In this document: in pieces, positions 45,452 through 57,984 of the stretch | How the letters are laid out: the number at the start of each line of letters is the position of its first letter | Position numbering within the stretch: position 1 is the stretch's first letter | Assembly: GCA_028023455.1 (NCBI GenBank) | Contig: JAQFVV010012395.1 | Location: 4,278,001 to 4,342,000, forward strand | Direction of reading: 5' to 3' | DNA from: Epiperipatus broadwayi | Lineage: Eukaryota > Onychophora > Udeonychophora > Euonychophora > Peripatidae | DNA: 64,000 nucleotides | The notes under the pieces: model-generated | What the model was told of the DNA's origin: nothing | Databases searched by the model: none | What the model saw: only the letters and a program-made list of their open reading frames with translations | Position numbers and translations under genes: made by a program

Positions 45452-48450
45452 TTTGAATTGCTTTCTTTAAGATGACTTGAGAAAATACTCTAGAAAATAG
45501 TTAAAGATCGAAAGTAGTGTATATAAAATAATAATGAATGAAAGTGAAGTTTACCAAGGAAAACACTTGCCTAAAGAAAAAAAAAAAATTTTACAGAAGA
45601 GAAATATAAAATATTGGATCCATGGAAAACGCAATTGGTACCGTAATTATTAAATAATTGTAGTTTAACTAGAAATAAAGATGCATCAACGCGCCGAGGT
45701 AATATTCGCCAGAACATTAAAAAGCTTCGTGGGATAACTAAATAAAATGTTTTCTAATAATTTTGGATTAAACACTAAAACTAAAGATCGTCTAAACAGT
45801 TTATTAAATGAACTAATTTATTTAAAACTTTAATAAGCATAAAGGAGAACATTCGGACAAAAGAAGAAATAATAAATATTATGGGACTAACCAAGATTTA
45901 CCGTCAGAAAAATATGTGATTATGGTTTGAATTATTTTCTTTACTAATCTAAGTTAAACATTAAGTTTTAGATAGCGATAGGGAAAACAAAATACATTAA
46001 TTCGTGATATAACATTATATGAAATAATATGTTTTGATTTTGAATTTTAAAATAAAATTGTATGTATGTGGAAATTTGTATATTTGCGATGCTCGAAGAG
46101 AAAGAAACCTACTACGAACTCTGATAGGAAGATAAAGATTGTTTTTGGTAACATTTATAATTATTAATGATATATAATGTATGTTTTATTTATTTAGATC
46201 AGCTGAGAATCGAATGAATGTAGCGCAAAAGTTTTATTGTTATTATTGTTGTAAAACGCATTTTTGAAAACAACACTCTAAAACACTTTGAGATGTGATT
46301 AGATTTTTAAAAAATATGCATACGATAATCATTTTATGTGTTATTAATATAGTTCAATATAACCGATGGTTATGTGATATTTTCTGTTAATTTTCCGATT
46401 GGGATATTTAAATGTTATTTTAACAAAACGTAGATGTTGAACCTACAGTGTAATAAAGCAAGACAAATTGTTCTTATGGAATAGGGAAATGTTTTTTATA
46501 TTAGCGAATTTTGTTTATTGTTTTAAAAAAAGTAGTTAGTATTTTATCGATGTTGGATACAGTAAAAATCTCGAGAGATAGTTTGGGTAGTGACTTGGTA
46601 GTACGTGGTGATTCGGAAACCAAGAGGATGTATTAAAAACTAGGATGCTACAGGGAATGAAATAATAAGTAGTTTTAGATGTTAATCAGCGTAGTTAACA
46701 AAGCCCTACGACTGGTACACATGTTGTCTTGGACAGTGGTATTTTATATATTTCTTGTGAGTCGTACTAGATGTTTGGTAAAGCTGAGTAAATAGCTGCC
46801 ACATCATGCTTATCGCCAAGGTTATTAGACAATGAATGTCGGACCTATTCACACTGTTCCATACATTTTTGAAGTATATTGCGGATAAGTTATCTATCTA
46901 TCTTCCCGATATCCTATACATCTTTCGCTATCTTTATCTGTATTTCTTGCAACTACATCGTTATATGATAAGTCTATTAAAAGGGAAACAATAGATATTT
47001 TAGAATGTATGTCATGCTATTATTTGGAATAAGAATAGTTAAGTGTTAACGAAGAGTAGATTATGATTATTGAAAGAAAGATGCAAATATCCTAAGAAGG
47101 GAAGGAGTTAGAGAATTATTTTAATTCCTTTTAAGAAATGAACTATAATTTTATAAAAGTATATCCGAATAGAAATATAAAAAAAATATTAAATATAATT
47201 TCACGTTTTCTTATTGTTAATTATATTTTAAAAAATATAAGTATTGCATATTTAAAAAATACAATAACATTCGATAATTATAGTATATGTGAAACTGTAA
47301 CAGGTGATAATTAAACCCGTGTTATAGTATTATACATGAGTATGGCTTATGGAATAAACGTATTATAGTTTACGAGCATTGGAGAACAAACGTTAAAAGT
47401 AATAATAATATTTGAATAATATGCGGAGTGACTTATATAAAGTTACAAGAAAATGTAATTTTCTTTTAAAAACCATATTGATTGTAAAATTATGATGTTA
47501 TAAATGATGTTTATCCACATAGATAATTTATAATACAGTAACTTTAATATTAAAAGGTAAAGAATGGTGTTACCCATAAAATAGTTAAAATAAGTGATAT
47601 GATAAACCTAATGAGAAATAAATAAATAACTTTTAAAAGGCATAATAAGTTTAATTAACGATAAAAGAAATATAAATGTGTATAATTCAGCTATTGTAGT
47701 GTAAAGAAAAATGAGGATATCCCTTGTAAATAGATGTAGATGGATTTGTTTGTTTTATTTATTTTTATTGATGTTAATAAAATTTTAAAATTTGTTTATT
47801 AAAACTTGTGTCTGAGTTTTGTTTTCTCTACATCATTGCATGAATTCACAGGGTATTTTCACAACCATTAAACTAAGTATATGATTGTTTGCACAAAAGA
47901 TAAATAGAGAAGTATGTTTAATCTTAATTATTTATTGATGTTCTTATAATTAAATAATTATAAAATTGCATTGCGTTACTGGTCATCAATCCATTATCCT
48001 AATATTTTGCTAAATTATATGCTATTAGTTGCCACTTGCTTTATTTATCAGATTATCTAAACACTGCCACTTATTAATTTATTTTATTACTTAAAGATAA
48101 AAAAAGGGGATATTAGATTATTAACTAATTTATTACGGTTATAAATTTGCGATGAAAGAAAAGCTGTACTAGTTGGATTAAGCAATGAAGATTGTGATTA
48201 TTATTGTTTTATTATTAATCTAATTTCAGAGTAGTAGATTATGACATAAAATCCCTTATCATATTTTGCTACCATATGTTTATTAACATATGAATAAATT
48301 TAAGAACCTGAGATTATTTCATTTGAGCTAGATGATTACTATTATTATTATTAGAGATAAAAGATTAATACTTTAATTGTTAAATGAGTCTTAGTGATTA
48401 GAAGTTGCGGAAGTCATAAGAATACTATGTAGTTATTATGTGTAATAGTA
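45452..48450 (+). other. repeat-poor interval ending in a poly(A)-signal region
   Basis: For about 2.8 kb I see no transposon signature, unlike most of the window. AATAAA at 47776-47781 is followed by a GTGTCTGAGTTTTG-type GT-rich stretch (from about 47808), the layout of a polyadenylation site. It could be a long 3' UTR or non-coding transcript starting at 44985, or just old intergenic DNA. Confidence 0.25.
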
Positions 48451-48454
48451 GTAT

Positions 48455-48943
48455 AAGGGGGGATAGTGTTCTTATGCCATTGAGGTGGTATCCTGTGGGA
48501 TATTGTCTCAATGTAATCTACCTTGTCACCCGTATTTCCACTTCTAGTCTCATGAATTCCTGAATATTTATTTGAGTTAGTTTAAAACAGAACCTAAGTT
48601 AATTTTAAGAAACTTGAGCTAGTAAAGCATTTAATTGAATATTTCATTAATTATTAGAGCTAGAACCCGGTTAGGTGATTTTCACTATATTATATTTATT
48701 TTGGGGGAAGTGGAGATGCGGGAACGGGGTGGTTAGATTATGGCCCTCAACGTGATTGGCCTGATGTGTAGTGGAGCTACACACGATGACAAGGGCAGAA
48801 TATATATATAGGATATATATATATATGGATGTATTTTTTGTCTCTGACTTTTTGTTCTGAAATTAGAATAGTCACTCTCAATTATGAGTAACGGCTAAAT
48901 AAAATAACTGATTGGTTTATTGTTCAGGATTTTATAAGAAGTT
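48455..48943 (+). mobile_element. possible LTR (3' or solo) of an LTR retrotransposon
   Basis: AAGGGGGGA at 48455-48463 resembles a polypurine tract. TGTTCTTAT starts at 48467, and ATAAGAA (48934-48940) gives an inverted terminal match. Inside are a G+C-richer stretch, TATATATA boxes (about 48800-48825) and AATAAA near 48898. No second LTR, primer-binding site or gag-pol coding is seen in the window, so the call is tentative. Confidence 0.3.
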
Positions 48944-48944
48944 T

Positions 48945-49020
48945 GAACATCGGAAGTGACAGAATTGGGTGCAATCCGTAAACTTTGAGCTTCATAGTCT
49001 GTCATTCTATCATTGTACCA
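48945..49020 (-). mobile_element. tRNA-derived SINE copy
   Basis: The minus strand has TGGTACAATGATAGAATGAC (A-box-like), then GACTATGAAGCTCAAAGTTT (anticodon-arm-like) and GATTGCACCCAATTC. It resembles the copy at 41400 and follows the putative LTR directly. Confidence 0.45.
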
Positions 49021-49024
49021 AATC

Positions 49025-49895
49025 ATGCAAAGCAAATGGATACCAATAATGAAGATGATGAATATTTTTATATACTATGAATCTATAATATATGTAAGAT
49101 CAAACTCAATGTGTTCATAAATGATATAATTTATTAGGATCAAAAAAATTATGATTATGAATAATTAGATTTATAAAGACAAATTAAGCTTGCTTTGCTA
49201 CTCTCCTTGGTTATATACATGCATATATAGTTCCATATGTATTGCATAATAGCAGTTCTTTATTTATTTATTTTTTAATGTTTTGTGACACATCAAACAT
49301 ATTTGCAAAATAAATTTTATGTCTCGTGTATGCTTACACTAAATTTTCTTCCCAAAATCAAATTAGGGTAAAACAACACTTAATCATCACTAATAGTATT
49401 TTACTAATACTTATTATCCCCCTAATATTTTAATATTTAGAGCAACTTAAGAGACTCACTAAATATTAAGATATAGTTCTAAATACTAATATTCTAGATT
49501 AAATTAATAAAACGGTCTATATTTTCTATCACTTGCATATCTTTGCAACATTTGAATGTTCCCTAGACAATTTCTGTACTCGATATTTCAAACATTTTTC
49601 ATCATAAAGATTACATTTTCATTATCAATATTTATTATAAAAAGTTTTAAAGCAATTTTGACTAAAACAGCCACTAAACACATTGGTTAATATTATGTAA
49701 AATGGATTCACCTTAAATAGTCAGAAGTTTCTATGCACAGACCAAGTTAAACATACATTCCCTTCATATTTCTTATATATTCCTAAAGGACTATCAGTTT
49801 CTTCCTCCTTATTATCCAATTATTTCTCTAAACATGGTTCATTTTCTTTTTTCCAGCTATGCCATTTTAATAAAACCTGTTTTGAAAATACCACT
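49025..49895. other. AT-rich interval
   Basis: No gene or element is recognised. Confidence 0.4.
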
Positions 49896-49899
49896 ATCT

Positions 49900-51225
49900 T
49901 AATCCATATTCACTAATTTCATCATAAAGATCTAAACAAAAATCATAATATCTCTATCTTTTTCATGCTTTTTTTATCTTGAAATTTCTCCATAGATTTA
50001 TTGTGAACTTTTTTCAACATTCCAAAATCAAAAAATAAATGTTTGATACTCTCGCCCCAATTCTCCCATTAATTGTCACAACAATCCAGATCATTATTCT
50101 ATTTTTGCCTTCTTTTTCTAGTATCTAAAGTTCCTGTCCCTGCATCAAATAACAATAAATGTCCTTTAGTATTACGGTATTTCCTTTCATATTTTATATA
50201 ATTATATTATTTCAAACTATTTTTATTCAATTTCCACAAATCTAATTATTTTTCTCTAACTAAAAAATCTATCCAGTTTTTCCATTACTTATAATTATGT
50301 GCTTGTAATATATTTTTTGCACATTCATGCCTTTACATTTATAAATACATGGAAGTAAATTGGCTACACATTAGTTTTGCATCTTATAAAACCTTTCTTG
50401 TTCAATGTGTTTATTATCCTTTCCACGATAATTTATTTAGACATTATTTTTATTAATCTAATTTCATTCACATATTAAAATCTTACAAGCATTTTAGATT
50501 TCTTACATTAAAAATGAAGTTTTCTTGCTATCCATAATTTATGACCCAATGCATATCTATCACTTCTTTCTGCATTCTATCTAAAAAATTCTGATTTAAT
50601 TCTGTCTATACAAAATATATCCCAAATATTAAAGCAGGCACTATAATTTTCTTTCCAAATAATTCTATAAATCTCATATTTATTAGGAAAAATATGGTAG
50701 ATTTTTAATCAATCCTATTTATTGTTTTTTTTTTAAACTCTATTTCCCAGCTACCTGTGCAAATCCCCCCTTCCCCATTTAACATGGTACCTAAATACCC
50801 TACATTGATACATTTTTTAAAGACAAATATTTCCCATTTTCCAACTTATAGTTTTACTTTTCCCATTAAATACTAAAAACTTGCATTTTTTCTCACTGAA
50901 TATAATTTTTATGCTTCTTCCTGCCCCCTACACTTCTCTAATAACAACTCCATATCTTCCACACTATTCGTAAAAAAATTCACATCAGCAAAAAAAAAAA
51001 AAAAAGCTTATATATTTTCTTGATTCTAATTATAGAAATTTCCACTCCTATTCCTAATCTTTCTATTTCACAATCCAATTATAGTAGTAAAAATAATAAT
51101 AGACATCTCTGCTTCAATCTAATTTCACATTTAATCTTATATTTTACCTGAGTGATATTTATATAAAATTGTCTTTATGAAAATTCTTAATACTCCTAGC
51201 AATACTATATCTATTCCTAAAATTT
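49900..51225 (-). mobile_element. decayed LINE (family D), RT to C-terminal Cys/His region
   Basis: Reading from 51220 downward on the minus strand: GVLRIFIKTILYKYHSGKI, AEMSIIIFTTIIGL, FSEKKCKFLVFNGKS, then YEIYRIIWK, PALIFGIYF, LDRMQKEVID and, at about 50000-50100, IKHLFFDFGMLKKVHNKSM-type Cys/His tail debris. The arrangement parallels family C (ARIIWKG, GLTYG, QREVGR) but the sequence differs. No useful open frame remains. Confidence 0.6.
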
Positions 51226-51227
51226 CA

Positions 51228-51288
51228 CGCTGATGTGATATATTGTGGCTTCTCCTTAAACGAAGTCAAAAATATCTAAGCAATTATG
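51228..51288 (-). mobile_element. 61-bp remnant of LINE family C 3' end
   Basis: GATGTGATATATTGTGGCTT and CTTCTCCTTAAACGAAGTC match the extreme 3' end of the copy that follows. It is immediately followed by that copy's own 3' repeat (GATGTGATGTGATGC, about 51289). Confidence 0.65.
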
Positions 51289-52477
51289 CTGATGTGATGT
51301 GATGCACTCTGGCTTCTCCTTAAATGGAGTCAGGAATCTCTCAGCAACAATGCCCAGATAAACCTGTTAGCCATTTTATCTTCCATTCCTCACTCTAAAT
51401 TTTCCCATATTCTGTTCCATCCCATTTCCACAACATAATCTTTATTAACTCTATAGCCTTTATATTTAAATCCCCCTTATCTTTTTCCAAATCCAACATA
51501 AAAACCAATAATCCACTTTCTGTATAATCACTTTTTTCATATTTATTCTTCCATAAATCCATTATTTGTACCCTTTCTGTTTTCAAGCATTTACATTTAA
51601 TTAACAAATGCCTAATATTTTGTATTCCTTTCTTACACCATTTACAGACTAAATCATCCATATTTTTCCATTTACATGTATATTTTCTTGTTGCTAAAAA
51701 TCTAGCCTTAAACAATAAATTACTTTCCTTACTATTATCATATATTAACTCACACCTAATATTCTGTTTACTTCTATATATATTTTAAACTCTTTTTACT
51801 CTTCATACTAGTTCTCCATCTCTCTAATTCCCTATTTTTTATTAGTAAATCTATTCTTTTATCCCATTCCTTACCACTATAACACTCAACAATCCTCCTA
51901 ACACAATCATCCCATCTTTTGTACAAATATACTGATATAAATTCTTTATCCAAATCTTTTGCATACCACATTACTTTTCTCACCCATCTTGTTGCCTGCC
52001 CTTTGGCTATTCTTTTATGTCATCCATAAACTGCAATCTACCAAACATTCTCATTTTACTTTTTGCATCTCTCATATAAAAACTTGCCACCCCATTTCTC
52101 CTCAAATTGCCTCCCTAGCTGTCCATACATCTGCATCCAATGCATGTCTTCCTACTTCTCTTTGTACTTTTTTCTTAGTAATCTAATACCCCTTTACTAA
52201 CACATATCGCATCATACCATATGTTAACCCTGCTACTGCAACTCCCTTCCATATAATTCTAGCAAAATCATATTTATTATATGAAAACACTGTTAATTTC
52301 TTTATCAATCCCTTTCTTTTCTTTGCATCATTTATCTTTTTTTCCCCCCACTCATTCAAACAATTTTTCTGATTACTTAAAATAATTCCCAAATAACTAT
52401 ATCTATTCACCACTCTTAACTTTATATCCTCCAATAAAAATTCTACAACTTCTCTTTCCTCACTATTAACCACCATT
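51289..52477 (-). mobile_element. LINE family C, 5'-truncated copy
   Basis: It is the best readable copy of this family in the window. From 52476 downward: EREVVEFLLEDIKLRVV, RYSYLGIILSNQKNCLNEWG, KYDFARIIWKGVAVAGLTYG, then MRKVMWYAKDLDKEFISVYL, KRWDDCVRRIVECYSGKEWD, CKWCKKGIQNIRHLLIKCK (C..C....H...C zinc-finger-like) and SGLLVFMLDLEKDKGDLNIK. The 3' end is GCATCACATCACATC on the minus strand. Several frameshifts are present. The truncation point meets the 3' repeat of the next copy exactly. Confidence 0.8.
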
Positions 52478-52797
52478 ATGTGATGTGATGTACTATGGCT
52501 TCTCCTTAAACGAAGTCAATAATATCTCAGCAATTATGCCCAGATAAACCTGTTAGCCACTTAATTTTCCATTCCCCACTATAAGTTTTCCCATATTCTG
52601 CTCCATCCCATTTCCACAACATAATCTTTGTCAACTCTATGGCCTTTATATCTAAATCCCTCTTATCTTTTCCCAAACCCAGCATAAAAACCAACAATTC
52701 ACTTTCTGTATAATCACTTTTTTATATTTATTCTTCCATAACTTCATTATATGTAACCTTTCTGTTTTGAAGCATTTACACTCAATTAACAAATGCC
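52478..52797 (-). mobile_element. LINE family C, third abutting 3' end
   Basis: It begins with TGATGTGATGTACTATGGC and matches the last 320 bp of 51289-52477. It is 5'-truncated near the Cys/His region. Confidence 0.75.
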
Positions 52798-52964
52798 ATA
52801 ATCAAGTTGAACTGTACTGCCACCTATCATTACATATAAAAAACATTTCTCTGTAGCTGATCTAAACTTTTCTTCTTAACATATATTGGATGAAAGTATT
52901 TTTTTAATCAAACATAAGTTTCAAAAAAATTACTTTTATAAAAATATTGTGTTGAAGATTAGAA

Positions 52965-53045
52965 AAACCAAACAATCTCAGATCAGGAATCTTTAGTATT
53001 TGATTTTGTCATTCTATCACTGTGCTGAACCCCACAGAAGAGTAT
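52965..53045 (-). mobile_element. tRNA-derived SINE copy, weak
   Basis: The minus strand reads GTGGGGTTCAGCACAGTGAT AGAATGAC, an A-box-like start shared with 41400 and 48945. The B-box half is unclear. Confidence 0.35.
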
Positions 53046-53049
53046 ATAA

Positions 53050-53985
53050 AAGTTGTGAGAATAATTGATAAAATAAAGGTTATATTTAAATCATTAAAAA
53101 ATCAAATACTATACACTACAGCAGAAAGATTAACAAAATTGGAAGGTTTTTTTTTTTTTTACTAAACTGTTGATTAATTAAAGGGATTTCAGCAAGATTT
53201 TTCAATCTATATTCATCTTTCATTCCATCTCAAACAACCGATATACATGACCACACACATACAAAAAAGATATGATCTTCAATATATGTATTTTGTGCAG
53301 AATCAGCACTCATCAGTTGGGTCAGATCCATAATCTCTCACATATATTAAAGCTATATATATATATATATTGTGCCATTAAAATTTAGTTATTAGCTAAA
53401 TTTGTAGTAATGTGCATAAAAGAAAATGAACAAAAATCATCATCACATTTTTATATAAAAAGGAAGCTGTAGGGCATCCAAGTTTAAACTCTACAAGATC
53501 CAGTTCTAAAAGCTTAAGATAGAAAGAGAGTAGGACAACAGTTATATTTTTTAATTGTTTGTGTGTTGAATAAAAACTAAAAAATAGTAGTACAAACATT
53601 TAATAGGTAATTTTTTGTTAAAAATAAATAAAGTTATAACGCATATGTATAGGCAGTGTGTGTTATAAAAGCTATTTAGTTAGTCACTTTTAAATTACAC
53701 ATATTAATTTACTTTAAAACTAACCTACACTTGCTAAATTTTAATATCTTATTCTATACTTCTATTTTTGCTTTTCTATAATTGTAAGTTGGATTTAAAA
53801 GCTAGGGATTTGATTTTGAATATTAAGGCTAGAATTACTCAGCTAGCAATTAGATTATTTTAATGTCAGTTTATAAATAATTTGAATGAGTGTGTGTGTT
53901 ACATCACATAAATATATCTACATTTATTAAATATTGAAAGAAAAAGAGGAAAATCTGTTAAATTAAATTATTTTTTTTTTACTCA
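53050..53985. other. AT-rich interval with (TA)n
   Basis: A (TA)n tract is at about 53354-53371. No gene. Confidence 0.4.
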
Positions 53986-53989
53986 ACAA

Positions 53990-54965
53990 TTTTGTATTGT
54001 AAGGGTTGTTTTTCTGTTGAAAAACTTAGAGATGATGTGAGAAGTCTAATTTTAAAAGTGTCTCATCTTAAGATCAAAAGAAAGAATCTCCAATTTTAGA
54101 CGTTACAGATATACGTGAGAAAAATGGATTAAGACTATTTTTCCATCAAAACAAAAGTTTGTCTAAAAATCAGGATACTGAGATTTTTCATACTATTCAA
54201 CTAAAAAATGATTTGGTTGAAAATAAGTTATAAGTCTAATTAAAAAAGGTGGCCAAAAATAGAAAAAAAATCGGATATAAAAGCAGTCTGGAAAATCAGT
54301 TGAGATTGTTGTTATAGAGAGACTTTTTAAAAATTATTGAAACTAAAGCAAACATTTTTAATTCTGCTAGATAACCTTTTTTTTTTTTAAATCATTTTTT
54401 TTATATATCAAGTTTTGAATGTTGAAAATATAAGGATGGCAGGGTAAGAAAATTAATATATGTCTCATCTGTTGACTGAGTCATCATCAACTAGCACATC
54501 ATATAGGAAAGAAAAGATGTCTGAAAAAAAATATTCTACACCTTTCAACTGACTGAGAGAAATAAGATGTTTTTAAATAGAAAGAAGAAAACATTCACCT
54601 GCATTGGAAGGCGATCAGGAAAAGAGCAATCTACTGATAAATATTAAATCATCAAGTCCAATTAATTGTTCCAGTAACTGAGTTTAAACCCAAGCAAAAT
54701 TATAAATGTGAAAACAACTGCTGTACTTCATCCACTAAAAGAATCATGCTTGACAGGAAGAGAAGAAGAGTTAATATAGTGATTTCCAAGTTGTCCACTA
54801 AAGCAAATAACCTCAATAGGATCATCATCATCATCAAATAATTATACACCTCAAGAAAGAAATTGTTCCAAAGAAAAACGGAAATTGTTGCTGCCAAAGA
54901 TAGACATTAAACAAGATAAATTTGAATCATTGGAAGTGTGGCCAAAGAATGGAACTGGTAATATG
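53990..54965 (+). pseudogene. possible decayed coding sequence of unknown protein
   Basis: Plus-strand pieces with protein-like composition: KLRDDVRSLILKVSHLKIKR (coiled-coil-like) at about 54020-54085, AVLHPLKESCLTGREEEL at about 54721-54775, and, after two stops in the same frame, CPLKQITSIGSSSSSNNYT followed by CSKEKRKLLLPKI and FESLEVWPKNGTG. It ends near 54960. This may be a retrocopy or an old 3' exon. No family is recognised. Confidence 0.25.
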
Positions 54966-56235
54966 AATTTTTTTATGTTTTCTTTATGATATCGAAGTCT
55001 TAATAAAATTTTAGCAATAAAGTGGTATGGTTTATTTAAAGAACCTTTAAAGACAATTCAGATCAATTAAAACCAAGAATTTATTACTAATGATAGCTTT
55101 AGGCTTCCTTAATGATTTTGTATGTACCAAAATTATGATTGTTTATTGATTTACAGTTATGAAATATTATTAATGTGTATAATATTTTTTTTTGTATTAT
55201 TATTTTGGTTTTAAATATTTTGGTTTTTACGGGGATAAAAACACACACATACATAATAATACTTTACCTGTGTATAATTGTGAGTGAATGTGAAGGAATA
55301 AGCAGTATTAAAATATTAAATTATTTTGTCTTAAGAAAGTATAGGTTTCAGAGTGTAGAAGGGAGGGGGATAGAAAGATACTTTAAAACTTGTTTCTAAA
55401 ACTTGCTCTTTCCAATTTTACTAACATTTATTTTCGTCATTCTACTTACATGTTAGATTTATAATGGTATGTGTGCGAAAGAGAAAAGAGAGAGAAAAGT
55501 GTTTATTTTTTTTTGAGACTTTTTCGTGTGGAGTGAAAATCATGGTCAATGTGACATCCAATTTGAAATACATTTACGGGAAAGGGGGAAGAATTTAAAA
55601 TTAATGTTATGATTTTAAAACAGTCGATTATGATTATTGTTAATATCAATTTTCATGTAGATATAGAAATTTTTATGTATATGTTAGAAATGCAGTAATA
55701 AATATTAGTTTATTTTATTAACGAGGCGTATATATTTCATTAAAAGTAGTCTTTATTAAGTGTGATCATTCATCATCAAGATGGAATATTAGCTATTTAA
55801 GTTCCAATTAGATATACAAAAATTAAGCAATAATTATGAATTTCTTTATAAAAATTAGGTTTATGATTAGGTTTAGTCCTAAAGCTGTGGTTAACCATTA
55901 TCGTTATCATTATCATCATCGTCATCATCACGTTTTAATTAATGAGTTGTTTAAATGTTTAAAGGCCATAAATAAATATTGATTTCTTATTATTATTATA
56001 ATAGCCACCATTCCATCATCTATTTCATGCAAGGATGAGTGAATTGCCATCCTAAATTAATATAATCTGAGCTAGTAAACTTGTAAAGAAAAATATTGAA
56101 ACACATTTATTATGTTGAGATCTAAGAAAATGATTTCTGTCTAATGAATTCCACTTTAGTTTAAGGATGTTTAACTAAATATTAGTGCATACAGTGATAG
56201 GGCTCTAAAAGAAAAATCTATTTTTATTAGAAATA
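54966..56235. other. AT-rich interval with an (ATC)n microsatellite
   Basis: An impure (ATC)n/(ATT)n tract lies at 55898-55931. No gene is recognised; the 74-codon frame at 55175 is AT-rich and featureless. Confidence 0.35.
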
Positions 56236-56238
56236 AAG

Positions 56239-56325
56239 TACCAAAAGAGATTCAAACCTGGTACATGTGAAAAAGTTATAAATATAACTTTGTCTAGGTC
56301 CAGCTAACCTAGTGGCGCCCTGATA
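56239..56325 (-). mobile_element. tRNA-derived SINE head with clear B box
   Basis: The minus strand reads GGCGCCACTAGGTTAGCTGG (A box TAGGTTAGCTGG) and, about 45 bases on, GTACCAGGTTTGAATCTCTT (B box GGTTTGAATCTC, one or two changes from GGTTCGAATCC), with spacing suitable for a tRNA-like head. No tRNA fold with a sound anticodon arm is preserved. Confidence 0.5.
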
Positions 56326-56329
56326 TTCA

Positions 56330-57475
56330 CTTGTTGTTCATGTAGATATGCACTTGAGATCCAACCAAGAGATAAGAGTGAATAAAATCTACAGTTGGAT
56401 ATATTGAGATATTTGATTGAGTTACCAATGTACTCACCTCACTTGATTTCCATATACCTGAGGTATAGTAGTTTGTTCTTAATAATTTGTTTATAATTAT
56501 TGATATTGTGATATCTTGAGAAATCTAAGTATAGAAGTATGTTTCATTTAATCCAATCACCCGTAATATGATTGATAGCTCAGTCTGATCTTTTGTTTAA
56601 TAGCCACTAGTCAAGTTAAATAATTTTTTTCTCTTTGATATAAAATAAAAGCTACAATTCTTTTTTGTTTATTAAGTTATTTGAATATTGGATATTTTAA
56701 TATATTTGGATCTTTTGAATATTTAATTAGTTACAATGAATACTTTATTCTTTTGATCACCTATAATTTAGTTACAATGGGTAATATTTGAATCATTTCT
56801 ACCTTTATTTGTATTTGAATCCTTTTGAGCTATTAATTTATAATGGTAATTCTTTTGATCATCTTTAATTATGTTACAATATATATATATGCATCATGTC
56901 AATTTATATTTAAATCTTTTTAAACCCTGTTATAGGGAAATTTTATTTTTTAAAAAATTATTAAAAGCTAATAAGAATTAAATTTTATTTTATTAAATAT
57001 ACTAAAGGCACATACATGTATGTGTGTGTATAAAGGGTTAGCTAAGATTCTAGAAAATTCTGAAAAACAGATAATTTAAATTCAGCTAATTAAAATTCCT
57101 GAACATTTTTATTTTTATAAACACAGATTAATTATGGGGCATAGGTATATTTATATTTGTTAGTGAAACTTTATCTAACTAATGAAAAATAAGGCAATCG
57201 CTTTGTATTATACAAAAATGTTTTGTTTATTTTGGTCTGGTGATAAAAAGATGTTAGTTGATGTTTAATTACTGCAAGGAGCACATTAGACAAAAGGCAT
57301 TCAATATGGAAAAATTTTCTAATTAATAAACAAGTATATGATTAAATTGTAATTAAGCTGATCAAAATTATTATCAGCAAAATATGTATTTTTTTAATTA
57401 AAATTAATCCATTATGCCTTTTGTCAAAAAGGTGTGTAAATATCTCAGAAAATTTATTAAATGGGATTCTTATTG
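56330..57475. other. AT-rich interval
   Basis: From about 56640 to 56930 phrases such as CTTTTGATCA and TTAGTTACAATG recur irregularly at 60-120 bp spacing, suggesting a degenerate tandem repeat. No gene. Confidence 0.3.
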
Positions 57476-57479
57476 TTCA

Positions 57480-57980
57480 TCATAAAAAATTATTCAAACT
57501 ATGCAGGTGAGAGAAATGCTTGAAGATTGTCAATTAAGAAGTCATTATTTGGCAGCTAGAAACCATGCAGAATGACCTGTGAATAGAAAGCTTATGCCCA
57601 CTTCCCATCACTATCTCTGGGGAACACGAGTTTGGAATCCTGATAAGAGTTGGTGAAATGCTGCTCATCTGTAGTCTGCTGATCCATGTACCTGTGCCAA
57701 TGTTCCTGCCTTCATAAATGAATTCAGCCTGCTGAACTACCATGTCATTATTCCAGAAATAAGAAGCCACTTAGTTAATTATGACTTGCTGTATGCTATT
57801 CTAAAGAACCAGTCTGCCTCCAATTAATTAGCCATATCTGAGAAAAAGGCCATCCAGGACAATGCAAATTGTATTATGAAAGTTATGTCATTATTTTATC
57901 TCACAGTGCTTTTCATTATCTTGCCATAATTTAAAATCCATCATGCAGGTAACACAGAAACATCTGAACTCTAAGAGGAG
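57480..57980. other. compositionally distinct unique block
   Basis: This 500-bp block is much less AT-biased than its surroundings and has a 78-codon minus-strand frame (57534-57770; MASYFWNNDMVVQQAEFIYE ...) without a recognised domain. It may be a conserved non-coding element, an unrecognised exon or an old repeat. I cannot choose. Confidence 0.25.
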
Positions 57981-57984
57981 AGCA

